DNA of 64,000 bases from Terana coerulea (lineage: Eukaryota; Basidiomycota; Agaricomycetes; Polyporales; Phanerochaetaceae): assembly GCA_024811115.1 (NCBI GenBank), contig JAKOGH010000733.1:356642-420641 (forward strand), read 5' to 3'. Position 1 is the first letter of the stretch, and every line of letters starts with the position of its first letter. The position numbers and the translations under genes are program-made. The notes below the pieces were generated by a model that made no database searches, was not told where the DNA came from, and worked only from the letters and a program-made list of their open reading frames with translations. Positions 36,421 through 47,419 of this stretch are shown in pieces.

Positions 36421-36975
36421 TCAGTCTTCTCTGCGCACTGTACCACAAGACGTGCATCTGGGAGAAGACATCAGCCTTCCTAAAGCGTCGCAAGGCAATA
36501 GTTAACACACACTTGTAAACTAGAAGAAGTCCGCTAGTAAGCCTAGTGTCAGGCGTAGCTCAGAATGTGGCGTACTCACAAGTCGACATAGGCTCGTCGG
36601 CAGACCTGATCTGGATCTGCCTGAAGTACGCCTCACTATTCCCACATCTCTCGCACGTCGCTGCTTATCCTCCGTTAGCATATAGTCGATAGGAAGTTTG
36701 TGAGGAGGAAAAAATGCACCCGCCGTTTTGGGCTGTCCGGCGAACTCATCGGCAGCAGATCTCACGTCGTCCTTCTGCTTCCTGCTTATCTTGGTTCTGG
36801 AAGTGATCTGTTCAGAACACATCAGCCATTGGCTAGGACAGTGATATCAGATCAGAACGACAAACCTGCTTCGTAATTGGAAACTGGTATGGACAGGTTT
36901 GGCAGACCCACTGGTTGGCACCAGACTGCTCAGAAATGACCAGTGTGTTCGCACAAGACGGACAGAACAGCAGGT
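36421..36975 (-). CDS. RPC11: DNA-directed RNA polymerase III subunit Rpc11/Rpc10 (first exon not located)
   Basis: Small Pol III subunit for termination, reinitiation and RNA 3' cleavage. Exons 36975-36866, 36807-36720, 36660-36580, 36519-36507 (13 bp) and 36457-36421. N-terminal zinc ribbon LLFCPSCANTLVI..WVCQTCPYQF (C-x2-C, C-x2-C); linker KISRKQKDDVRS; C-terminal TFIIS-like ribbon CERCGNSEAYFRQIQIRSADEP with the conserved RSADEP hairpin, then FYKCVCTSCGTVRRED at the end. The exons sum to 329 nt, so an upstream exon ending in phase 1 must add at least the Met; total near 110 aa matches the family. I found no certain ATG for it. The micro-exon and the 49-bp last intron (GTTAAC..CAG) are needed to recover the second ribbon. 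Confidence 0.9.
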
Positions 36976-37534
36976 CTGCATGAAGAGTGGAGGTAAGCGC
37001 ACTATGGTGAAGCAAAACAATTTGTAAAGTCTGAGGCGTACAAGAGAAGGATCGCGGCCGAGCGGGATGACTCTGAGGTGCGGGTGGTGGTCCGTGTCAG
37101 ATCTCAGAAGTCCAAACGGCGAGGCAAAAGGATAGGGCAAATCTCTTTGAGCTTACAGCCAACGCAAATACTGTCAAGTGGATAACTCTTCACTCAAGTC
37201 GGAGATTCGCTCAGCAAATCCCGTCGAAATGTAACCCCTGCCACCATTCGGATCGACATCCCAGCAGTGACAACGTTTGGATCCTTGAGGAACTTGGCCA
37301 AGTTGACTCGGCCACACGCAAAGTGAATCGTGAAAGAAGCCCTAGGACATGAGTAGGAGCCTCCGAATCTACGGAATAGAAACAAGACGATGAGCAGAGA
37401 GCAAGGGGGATCATGGCACTGCGTTGCGGAGCTGGCGCTGGCGGAGAACACCATGAACCGGGGCCTCGGACCCCGCTAGACGCCACAACGCTTTCTTTCG
37501 TTGATCACCACCATGCCGACCTTCCAGTCTATCG
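36976..37534. other. divergent upstream region of RPC11 and ferroportin
   Basis: About 560 bp between the mapped 5' part of RPC11 (minus) and the ferroportin start (plus). It must contain the tiny first exon of RPC11 and both promoters. No other feature seen. Confidence 0.5.
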
Positions 37535-39206
37535 ATGTCCTCGTCACGACCTTCCAACGAAATACGCGTGGAGACTGAGCCACTGGTCCCCCAAAGACAT
37601 GGTTCTATTGGTCGTAGTCAGTCAGCATCAACAAGTTCGGGCACCCTGACTCGTCTCTACGTCTCTCACACGCTATCTACCTGGAACTCCCGCACCTTCG
37701 AGTTCGCCTCAGTCCTCTTCCTAGCATCTACCTTTCCTGGCACACTGTTTTATGCGTCATGTTACGCTCTTCTGCGGGCCACCTCAGCTGCCATGCTTTC
37801 TGGATCTGTTGGTGCGTTCGTGGACAAGACGGAGAGGCTCAAGACCGTACGCATAAGTATCATCGCGCAGAGGTCCTCGGTCGCAGCAAGCTGTCTTATA
37901 TTCGCCATATTGAAGACCGCTGGGGGAGAGGAGGGTAAGGGAAGATGGGCGATGTGGGCGTGTTTCAGTACTGCTGTGCTGTTAGCCTGCGTAGAGAAGT
38001 TGGCCATTGGCGCAAATACGGTTGCAGTCGAGAGGGACTGGGTGAGTCTTGGTCAGTCTTACATGTAAGACATGGCTCATGATACTACTTTAGGTGGTTG
38101 TGATTGCTACAGACGTGGGGATTGAAAGAGACAGTATGGAGTCTGGTAGCGAAAGGCACGAGCTACCAGTGCACTAATCCTATGCTATAGGACTCAACGC
38201 TGTGATGCGCCGAATCGACCTCCTAGCCAAGCTCCTTGCTCCGGTGGCCGTCTCCTTGGTCGATGGGATGTCGCCCATGCTCGCTATATGGGCAGTCTTT
38301 GGCCAAAATGCACTCTCAGTGCTTGTTGAGTACTACGCGATTGAGCAGGTGCGTAGGTAAAGAACATGTGTCGGATGAAATACTCAGTTTCTGCCAGATT
38401 TATGACCAAGTGCCGTCGTTGAAATCTCTTGACGGTAGCAGGAGGCTTTTGCGTCCTGACGAACTTCAACCAGTCACTCCGACCGCTTCCGGCCGAGTGC
38501 GCACTTTCGTCCAGTGCCACCTCCAACCTTGGCTTGAATACGTCCATAACCCTGCTTTCCTTGCCTCCCTCTCCCTCTCGCTCCTCTATCTCACCGTTCT
38601 CTCGACGGGGATGCAAATGCAAACATACCTCTTCACACTCGGCTTCACCCCACTGTCCGTCAGCCTCATGCGTCTCTGCGCCGTCGCCGTCGAGCTCCTC
38701 GCGACCTGGGTGGCACCATTGCTGATGCGACGCATTGGTGCCATCCGCGCCGGCTTGTGGTTTATCAACTCCCAGCTCTTTTGCCTCCTACTGGCTACCA
38801 CGGTATACCTCACGGCACCGCTTGGTGCCGCGCTGGCCGGATACAGCCTTATCGCTGGTGTCACGGCCAGTCGGCTGGGACTCTGGGGCTTCGACCTAAG
38901 CGTGCAATATATCGTGCAGGAGGATGTGCCGGAGGCGAGCCGCGGGAGATTCTCTTCGGCGGAGATGGCGCTACAGAATGTGGCCGAGCTGCTATCATTT
39001 GCAACGACTGTGGTTTGGGCGAACCCGGGGAGTTCAAGTACCCCGTGCTGGTGAGCACTGCTGCAGTAGCCGTTGCGGGTGCTTGTTACGCAGGCTTTGT
39101 GAGGAAGAGGAGGAGGCACCTCTTGCATACAAGCAGGTGTTTGCGGAGAGAAAAGAAATACGCACTGTTGTCGCAGGAACAGGAGCCGGAGTCGACGGAG
39201 ACGTAG
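37535..39206 (+). CDS. ferroportin-family iron exporter (SLC40)
   Basis: Multi-pass carrier that in the family exports Fe2+ from the cytosol, at the plasma or vacuolar membrane. Exons 37535-38041, 38094-38133 (40 bp), 38191-38348 and 38398-39206. Start MSSSRPSNEIRVETEPL; helices begin at LYVSHTLSTWNSRTFEFA, a ferroportin-like first helix; then SGSVGAFVDKTERLKT, VMRRIDLLAKLLAPVAVSL, a cytosolic loop, GMQMQTYLFTLGFTPLS, LWGFDLSVQYIVQEDVPEAS and SAEMALQNVAELLSFATTVV. Run G4 at 39027-39030 is one base short; with it the last helix (EFKYPVLVSTAAVAVAGACY) is read and the total is 1515 nt, 504 aa. Ends in a short cytosolic tail (LLSQEQEPESTET). Substrate is inferred from the family. Confidence 0.9.
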
Positions 39207-39300
39207 GCTTAGGAGAAATCTTCTAGGATATTATGTGCAAGCAATTGGGAGGGTATATGTAGTTATACTGATGTACATCGAATGTTCAATACGAAATAAG

Positions 39301-40152
39301 CTATTTGACAATTGGGTTTACGCCTCTCGCAGATAGGTAATCCTTGGCTGCGCCGGCGCTCTGTCGAAGTTCATGGTACATGAGATGGTAGAGCTGCAGT
39401 AAAGCGTAGAGAAGACGTACCAAGCCCTTGATTAGTTCGTATATGCTCTTGTCATGATATCGTAATCCGGTGGCTGGATCGGTATATGGTCCCTGAAAGA
39501 AAGGTTCAGCTGTGAGAATGAGATGTCATGTAATAGACGCACCTCAAGCCCAGTGATATCGCAGTACTTCCGTTGAGGCAGCACGGATGGTGGTGCTTCA
39601 ATGGAGGAATCTATGGGAGCGTAGGTATGCTATTTTCACGTTGGAAACATATACAAACTACTCACATGTAGGCAAGTCTTCCTCTTGAACCTCATCCGCA
39701 GTCGTGCCGTCTACGTCCATCTTCTCTTCCCTTTCTTGTCTTCTCCGCTCCCTGTCAGCCCGTTCCCGCTCCCGCTCATTCGCAAGTACAGCCTTTATGT
39801 TCTTCGCCCTACGATTGACATTCTTCGTGTAATTTGGGTTCTTGAACGGCCTCGGGTAATGCAAGTACGACAACTGCTCTGCCAGTGACTGCTACACGTC
39901 AGACCACTATTGAGGATGACGAAGGACGAAGGCATACAGGTACCGGCGGAGTAGATGGGTCTGAATCAGCTGTGGATGCGAGCTTTTTCTTCCCTGAACC
40001 TTTCGGAGGCCTGTAGACTGCGTTAGGCTCCTGCTTAGTGCTGTGAACTTTGTACTCACATGGTGTTTGGTAGCGACCTCAGAGCTGAACAGAGACCGGG
40101 GAACGCGTTGGACAGGAATTGATGGGATCTGAGATGCATTCCGATCAATCAT
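39301..40152 (-). CDS. IES6: INO80 chromatin-remodelling complex subunit Ies6 (YL1_C domain)
   Basis: Nuclear subunit of INO80, in the Arp5-Ies6 module. Exons: 40152-40056 (or -40060), 40017-39944, 39891-39666, 39610-39543, 39492-39421, 39393-39301. Start MIDRNASQIPSIPVQR; YLHYPRPFKNPNYTKN is the Ies6 signature, followed by a charged helix (ERERERADRERRRQERE); then the YL1 C-terminal domain APPSVLPQRKYCDITGLE, GPYTDPATGLRYHD, SIYELIKGL, end YLSARGVNPIVK. Exon 1 has two possible donors: GTGAGT at 40059 is the better consensus but breaks frame; GTACAA at 40055 keeps frame (total 630 nt, 209 aa). Head-to-head with UTP7, 173 bp apart. Confidence 0.92.
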
Positions 40153-40325
40153 CGGCGTTAATTATTTCTACACTTTCCTTCCGTACACTGAGCAGGGCTG
40201 CAGGGGCAAAGAGGGCTCAGCTTGACTACTCACCCTACATAAAAGAAGTGAGTATTGGGCTGATGACATGCATTAACGCTGTAACTCATCTTGGTCAGGT
40301 CTTTCCACTCGTTGGTGGTACTATT
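40153..40325. promoter_or_regulatory. shared divergent promoter of IES6 and UTP7
   Basis: Only 173 bp separate the two start codons on opposite strands, so both promoters must lie here or overlap the first exons. Co-regulation of a chromatin remodeller and a ribosome biogenesis factor is an inference from the spacing. No TATA box seen. Confidence 0.6.
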
Positions 40326-42489
40326 ATGGAGGCTCTATTCGCGAAAGCGGATGCCATTGCACCTGCTTCAAAACGGCGCAAGATTGACCAGCATGACCGC
40401 CGCAACAAACCAGGTAGCTCTAAGCAGCCCGACACTGCCAACGACAAAACCTTAAGCTCCATTACCCAGCACACAGCACTCCCTCAGTCCCTTCGACCTA
40501 CCGAGCCATTACCAGAAAACACGCCGAAGTTCAATCATATCGCAAATAAGAGACTTCGTGCGCAGCTAACACGGCAGTCTCAGCACACGGCGAGAAATAA
40601 GGCATTGGTGAAGGATGCAGAGCTGCTGCTGACAGAGGACGCGGGTAGGATAGAAATTGAAGGCGAGCTGGAGAGGACATGGAGGGTCGGGCAGAAAGAG
40701 CTAGCTGCAGCTGCGGGGCAGGAGGCTGCAAGAGGGAGGAAGGAATGGGTGCTAGATGGTGGCCCGTATAGGTCGAGGTATACTCGGAATGGCAGGTACG
40801 CTCTTGAGATTCCTACAGAGAAGAAAAAGATATACATCCTCTGACTTGCGCTTCACAGGCATTTAGCGGTTGTGGGGCGAAAAGGTCATGTAGCGACTTT
40901 CGACTGGCAGATCGGCACGTTACATGCTGAACTGCAGCTGAGAGAAACATGTCGGGACATAACGTAAGGTGCATACTCATGCTTGGTAGAGGCACCGCTG
41001 ATAGCCTTACTCTCAGTTTTCTTCATGACCATTCGCATTTTGCTGTCGCGCAGCAGAAGTATGTGTTCATTTATGATCGTGACGGCGTCGAACTACATCG
41101 ACTGAAGTCACATACTGAGCCAACGCGGTTAGAGTTTTTGCCGTACCATTGGCTATTGGCCAGCGTAGTATGTTTTCACAATGTTGGCCTACCCTCTTTA
41201 TACTCATTTACTCTAGGGCACGGGAGGATACCTGAAGTACCAGGACACATCAACAGGAAAGCTCGTCGCTGAACACCGCACCAAGCTTGGCGGATGCACA
41301 ACCATGGCCCAAAATACGCACAATGCCGTCATCCACCTTGGCCACCAGAATGGCACCGTCACCTTATGGACACCAAATTTACCACACGCGGCTGTTCGGT
41401 TACTGGCGCATCTGGGACCTGTCGTCGGCGTTAGTGTGGACCCAAGTTCTAGTGGACGATACATGGCAACGTCAGGCCAAGACGGTATCGTGAAGGTGTG
41501 GGATTGCCGGAATTGGAAGGGAGCAGTTAGACAGTGGGGTACGAGGGGTGGAGGTGCTGAGTTGGATTGGAGCCAGAAGGGTATTTTGGCTACCGCGACG
41601 GGTGGTAGCGTTAACGTGAGTACAATGCGCATATAGTCACCATAAACATTGACATCAACGTTCGTGTATGCGTATAGACTTACGCCAAGCCAGGCATAAC
41701 GACTCCGTTTACTGGCTCTGTCCAAGCGCCACTATACCTTACGCACCCTATACCACATCGCCCCCTCACCTCCGTCCGCTTCTGCTCCTTCCAAGATATT
41801 CTTACCGTCGGTCACTCTGCTGGTCTGTCAAGCATATTGATTCCTGGCGCGGGAGAACCCAACTTCGACAGCTCAGAAGCCGATCCCTTCGAGAATAAGA
41901 GGGCCAGAAGGGAGAGGGAGGTCAAAAACCTGCTCGACAAGGTACGTTGACTCAAGACATATATATGCGTACATTGCTGATACTGCTCATCCATAGATTC
42001 AACCGGACATGATCACGCTTGACCCTGAGTTCGTCGGCTCCCTCGCACCGCAACCGAAGCTCACGACCGCCATCGATGACAAGTCCGAACTACCCTTCGC
42101 GCGACTACCTCGGTTGGAGAGGCTTCGTGTGTCTGGGAAAGCGGACGGGACAGAAGAACATGCCGAAGATGAGAGCAGTGGCAGCGAGGGTGAAGCTACT
42201 TCGGGCCGAACCTCAAAGGCAGAGAAAGAAAAGAAGAAAATGCGAGGCAAGAATAAGAGTATGAAGAGGTATCTCAGGAAGCAGAGGAAGAACGTGATTG
42301 ACCCCAAGGCGGTAAGTGCAATTCCTGACGTAAGAACAAGAAGGAAATTGACAAATTTGCTCATAGGTTGCTGTCCGTGCGAAGCTGGAGAAGCAGAGGG
42401 AGGAGAGAAAGAAAGCTATCGCTGCTTCCAAGGGAGAAGTGGTAGAACGAAAACCATCTGCTTTGGATCGATTCAAGAGGTCGACTTAG
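40326..42489 (+). CDS. UTP7: U3 snoRNP / SSU processome WD40 protein Utp7 (WDR46)
   Basis: Nucleolar factor for 18S rRNA maturation. Seven exons: 40326-40795, 40859-40963, 41017-41167, 41217-41615, 41678-41941, 41997-42311, 42367-42489; 1827 nt, 608 aa, no shift. Start MEALFAKADAI; basic N-terminal part with KFNHIANKRLRAQLTRQS; WD40 blades HLAVVGRKGHVATFDW, YVFIYDRDGVELHRLKSH, HLGHQNGTVTLWTPN, YMATSGQDGIVKVWDCRN; then the BING4CT/NUC141 C-terminal domain (HPIPHRPLTSVRFCSFQDIL, VGHSAGLSSILIPGAGEPNF, DPFENKRARREREVKNLLDK, IQPDMITLDP) and a Lys-rich tail RYLRKQRKNV..FKRST. Length and order agree with the family. Confidence 0.96.
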
Positions 42490-42808
42490 TCTTTTGCAAT
42501 CTATCCCATCCGTCTAAAACCTTTTCAACGTCTCAAGCTACGAGGAGCTAGCAACTACAGGTGTAAAGGTGTAGTTTATCCCTTTTTATTCTCAGTTCCA
42601 TGAATCGTGGCCGTGATTGTCAGTTGTTGTTGGATGTTGGAGCTTTCGCGAAGACCTCCCTGAGTATCGTGCAATCATCGCTCGGAATAGCGCAGCGTCG
42701 TGAAGCGAAGGCGTAGCGTCAGAGCGCGGGGTGGCCACCATCCCCGAAGTGGCCTGAGCCCCGTAAAGGTGAGTACACTGCAACGAGCGAATCTTCAGTC
42801 TTCTTACC
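42490..42808. other. intergenic
   Basis: UTP7 3' flank and upstream sequence of the BTB gene. No separate feature seen. Confidence 0.5.
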
Positions 42809-44172
42809 ATGTCTGTCTCACAAGTCAACGAAGGCACCGATGCCAAAGACTCTCCGACCACAGCAAGTAGTCCGTTCGACAAACCCAATGCCGACGTCAT
42901 CTTGCGCACCTCCGATAAGGTCAATTTCCGCGCACACAAGGTGATCCTGGGGTTGGCCTCTCCGGTGTTTGAGACAATGTTCTCGCTGCCTCAGCCACCT
43001 GGGCCAGATGTGCCGACAATCCCGATTCTCGACGTTTCGGAGACGAGCAAATACCTGGAGCTGTTATTGCGGACATGTTATCCGGTGGTTCAGCCAACCT
43101 TGGACGACCTCGCCGACGTGATGCAAGTCTGGGATGCCGCTAACAAGTACGATATAGCCCATACTGCAGCGATGATGAAGACCCGGTTCGAGTATCTCGC
43201 GCAAACTGAGCCACTACGTGCTTGGGCTCTGGCGTGCGCATCACACAGAGGCCAAGAGGAAGAGGCCCACTTGGCAGCGGGGATCTGGCGAAAGCAACTT
43301 ACCAAACGTGTGCCGCGGCCCATGTATGAGGACTATGTAGACGAAATGGGCGACGTGTCGGCTGCGACTTACTATCGACTGCTACAATTCCGCGCGGGCT
43401 TTCGCGTCAAGTTCTGTACGCCCTTCAACTGCCCACCCCCTGCCACCCCCCTGCCCTACGAAGAACCATCCATTCAAGTTCAATGACGCAGACGTCGTTC
43501 TTTATTCATCAGACAACGTTCAATTTGAGGCCCACGGCGCGGTGCTGTCGCTGTTGTCCCCTGTACTAGCAGAACTAGTCGTCAGGGCGAAGACAGAAGC
43601 TACCGATGCACACATACCGAAGGGCCACCTCAACGCACTCAGCCAAACAACTCAATGGCTCCTTCAGATTTGCTATCCCGGACCCTACGAGGAACCCGTC
43701 ATTCCAGTCGACGACTTCACCTCCCTTCACCGCCTGATACTTGCGGCCCGCTGCTTCAGTCTCGTCAAGGCCCTTGCATTCGCGCGTCGTCACATTGTCG
43801 CATTCGCGGCAAGCCATCCCGTGGGTGCGTACCTCGTCGCCGCTGACCTCGGGTGGACGGAGGAGGCCCGGGCGATTGCACTGGACTATGCTATCCTGCG
43901 GTGCTGGGACTTACAGGATGAGCCCGAGTTCACCAGGGAGATGGAAGACATATCAGCAAAGCATTACCACAAGCTTTGCCGATTCGTGACGGCTACCAAG
44001 CGGCACTTCATGGGAATTCCAAAGTTGCGGCTTGAGGCGACAAATCTCGATGTCGCAGCTGACAGGTATCGCAAGATGGAAGTCTTGGAAAAGATTGCGC
44101 CAAATGTGAGTCTTCAACTCACCCTGGGACTGGGACTAGATGAAGGCTGAATTGCGATAGCTCGGGTTTTGA
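42809..44172 (+). CDS. double BTB/POZ-domain protein
   Basis: BTB domains mediate dimerisation and often recruit Cul3 ubiquitin ligase. The protein has two successive BTB plus helical-tail units: unit 1 NADVILRTSDKVNFRAHKVI..SPVFETMF; unit 2 DADVVLYSSDNVQFEAHGAV..SPVLAELV. Tails also match: MGDVSAATYYRLLQFR against MEDISAKHYHKLCRFV. Exon 1 42809-44105, intron GTGAGT..ATAG, and a 12-bp last exon (44161-44172, LGF stop). Between the units the frame changes in a C-rich stretch (C5 43436-43440, C6 43446-43451); removing one C gives 1308 nt, 435 aa. An intron with weak donor GTCAAG (about 43407-43463) is an alternative, and two separate genes a less likely one. Such BTB genes are expanded in Agaricomycetes; partner unknown. 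Confidence 0.85.
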
Positions 44173-44256
44173 CCACAGACATTATCCCTGGTCGTGTCTA
44201 TATCATATGATATCCTCTCGACACTTGAATATCTTTGTTCATTGACTGCGCTAGTA

Positions 44257-45771
44257 CTACAGCGGAAGAATATCATCGAAGCATGGCATACCACTGTTTG
44301 CCATCTTTCCCCCGTTCAAGCGATAGATTATATCGGCCCACGCACAGCACATGCCAGCAACGCCCTCATAGAGGCTGTAAGGCCGATCCGGCGAGGCCAT
44401 TTCGCCCCTCTCGGTCATCCGATCGTACTCACATGCCATATCCGCGATGTGTACCGCTCGCATGAACCATTTGCCGTGGAGGCCCTCGTCCAGAACATTC
44501 GCTACAGCGAGTAGTGTGTATACGGTGCCGGCGACACCATAGCAGAGACCAACGCCCTTGGTGAGGAAACTGCGTGTGTAGACAAGCTCCCCGCCATGAG
44601 CGAGTGCGGTACGCGAGGCTTCTATGATAGATTCGGGTACAGTGAGGGTGTTTTGCCCTGTGCCGTTTACCCGCGAGAGCGTGGTGAGGATGAGGATGCT
44701 TGGTGCGCCATGGCACCATCTACATCGGAACTTTCAGTCCGCTCTGCAGAAAGTAAGGGTTCTGAGCACGCAATGTACGAGCTGCTCGCCGTCTTCTGGA
44801 TCGTGCATGCGTCTGGCTGCCTTGTGTGGCCAGTTCCCGGACGGAGATTGTACGGACAGTAGCCACTCAACGGTCCTCAGTATATCGTCCCAGTGAGGCG
44901 CCACAGTCTTCGTGGGTGCGCAAAGAAGTACTTGCAAAATCCCAGCTGAGTAAGCCTGTCATTTAACCTCATGTTGGATTAACGCAGCCGCTGCATCAGC
45001 GCACCTACGCCATGTGCACCTCCAAGGTATCTTTTCCCGTGCCAGCTCCACATCAAAGCCGGCACGAGCTTTGGGCCGTCCTGGCTCAAGCTGCGTGTGT
45101 AGTCCTCTGCGCCGATCTTGCCTCGCGCAACGATATCATCAACCACTGCCCGTATGCTTGGGCTTGATGTAAGTGGGCCGAGAGCGATGCTCACATCATC
45201 CATGCGGTCGACTTTCGCCTTGCGGAGTTCACCTCGTAGGAAGAGTAGTGCGTAGAGTAGGCCCGCACGGCCGTACAGCAGCTCGCAGCCGTCATCGTCC
45301 AGCGTTTCCTCGGAAGACACTTGGATGGCTTGTTGTATGAGTGTGAGCGCAGCTGTTCCTCGTGTCTCGGTAGCTTTCGTTTGTGAGCGCAAGTGCTGGG
45401 CAAGGGTTAGTGCAGCGGTGCCCACGCCCGTCTCGAGGAAGGAAGCCTTTGATCCGAAAGACGGTGCCGCAAGTGGCAATGACCCCAAATCTACTGTTGG
45501 AACACGAAGCCGAAACTCAGAGACAATGTCCGCGAGTTTCCAGTTCAACAGAAGATGCCCTGTTTTCCCAAGGTAAGAAGATCGCAGACAAAAATAGCGC
45601 AGATGGGTAAGTTGGCGACATACCTCCGGCGCCGATGTAAACGCCAGGCTTCGTCGAGGGATGCCGTTGTATACGGGCTAACCCTGACTGCATGGCCTCA
45701 ACGAACTGTTCCCGCAGTCCATCAGACTTTGCGGGCGGATTGCCGTCGTGATGAATGTAGCGTTTTGCCAT
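44257..45771 (-). CDS. LanC-like protein (eukaryotic LANCL type)
   Basis: (alpha,alpha)6-barrel zinc protein related to bacterial lanthionine cyclases; animal LANCLs add glutathione to dehydroamino-acid sites in proteins. Exons 45771-45624, 45559-45005, 44945-44779, 44730-44257; 1344 nt, 447 aa. Start MAKRYIHHDGNPP. Barrel repeats CELLYGRAGLLYALLFLRGE, WHGKRYLGGAHGVAGIL, GLCYGVAGTVYTLL and YSLYEGVAGMCCAW. Zinc ligands expected from the family are visible: Cys and His in WCHGAPS and Cys in LCYG. The third intron uses GTACAT and acceptor AAAG; a GTGCTC donor is also possible. No lanthipeptide-like precursor lies next to it, so a proteome-maintenance role is more likely than peptide synthesis. 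Confidence 0.9.
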
Positions 45772-47419
45772 TCTCGCAAGCCTGTCGAGCGTAGCAGTCA
45801 ACAAACATACCGTAACCAACAGATGGTGGACGTACTGACTGGCGTCGTGGTTGTACAAATGCAATACCGAAACAGCGTGGCAAGCTCCTGCGAAAACGCA
45901 ACAGGATTGAATGTTACTGATGACGTCAGCACTGGGGTAACGGGGAAAACCCAGTTGCGATACCTGCCCTGGTACAAATTCAACGATAGCGCAGAATTTC
46001 GAGACTGCTTCGAGGAAGCAGAACATGTCCTACTGAGAAAATCACATTAACAACTTGAACCTTCGTCAACATTCACGTAGTAAGCACTAGAGAATATTAA
46101 GGGAGATCACGCCGTTGTCAGTTGAACTTACCGTTGAAGTTATGCGAGCAGACCTACTCAAGCGGAGTACCGCACAGTGCGTTGCCGGTGCCCATCCATG
46201 AGCGGTAGAAACTAATCTGAGTCCAGCGATCCGCTCCAGCTACGCTGCACTCTGAGAACTGCGCTGCAAACATGCCTTGCTGTGCATGTTTGCACTATTT
46301 ACGACCTCAAGCGAACCTCAGGGCTTGAAAACGCAGACTCAACGAGTCATCGTGTTACACCTGAGGCTGTTACAGTGTTGAGGTTCAAACATTCATGGCT
46401 ATGGCTTGCGCCTGCAGGACCGAAATGACCACCCAGGCCCGACTTGCGATCCTACACTGGGACCCACAATGCGGAATTAAAGTGGAACCCGTATGCGCCC
46501 GGATCCGTCCATATGGCGCTGATATTTTGCGCCTCCGGCGAGTTCGTCAAGAATCAAGATCATGCACAGCTGTGTTCCAGTGTGTTCCGTATGTACATAC
46601 TGCACAAGAAGGCTTAGTTGTTCGGCGGGATTATGACAGCGGCTAACCAGGGACTCTCACCTGCAAATCTTTGAAGGCCTTCCGCTTGTGGTAATTGCAT
46701 CAAGAGACAAGCTCTTCTTCCGTTGTCCGCCACAATGCGCGGGCTGTTTCGGACGAAGAGCAAACTCGCCTGCACGTAACATCTCGGAGGTTCGAAAGTA
46801 ACTAGGCTAGGAGGTGGTGGACGGATATAGACATGAAATTGATTGATCCGCGACGCTCCCTAATCCTGGCCGCTCCGACCTCCGGCTGCGGCTTGCGACC
46901 GCCGCAATTCCGGCCTTGTTACGGCAGCATCGGCGGCACTGTTCATGACGCTTAACACGGCCTAAATCGGCCGTCGCGCCTTTTATCCTAATGTGGTCCA
47001 CCGACGCCAGCGATTTTACATCCTGGTACGACGTTGAGAGCCGTAACAACATCCATGGGCTCGTCTGTGGTCGAGTTGTGGCGAGGCAGATCTCGGAGGG
47101 TCTACGCTGGACATCCCAAGATGGACATAAATGATGGGATGGGGTTATTGGATATTACGTAATACGTTGCCGAGAAGTTAGCCGACGACAAAAGCGGGCT
47201 GCTCGTTCATAAAAGCTGGCGAAGTCTTGTCCTCACCTTCATCTTTCTCTCCACCCTCCGTCGTCGTCTCCGGTCCCCTCACTCTCCTTTCTTTTACCAC
47301 ACATCCTGGACCTTGGTTCCATCGTAATTCTGTCTTTCTCGTTCTAATCCTCGTAACTTTCGACCTACAACTCGATAATTCACCAGCCTAGAAACGAGAA
47401 CACACGATTGAACCACGCG
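45772..47419. other. no supported gene
   Basis: Left part is upstream of the LanC-like gene; an upstream frame (46026-45964, MFCFLEAVSKFCAIVEF) could be a leader exon but is not needed. Right end is CT-rich leader of the oxidase gene (TTTCTCTCCACCCTCC), with a TATA-like CATAAAAGC at 47210. Middle has nothing. Confidence 0.5.

Noticed and set aside
42809..44150. two separate neighbouring BTB genes
   Set aside because: The second half lacks a good ATG before its BTB domain, and one base or a short intron joins the halves with a total divisible by three.
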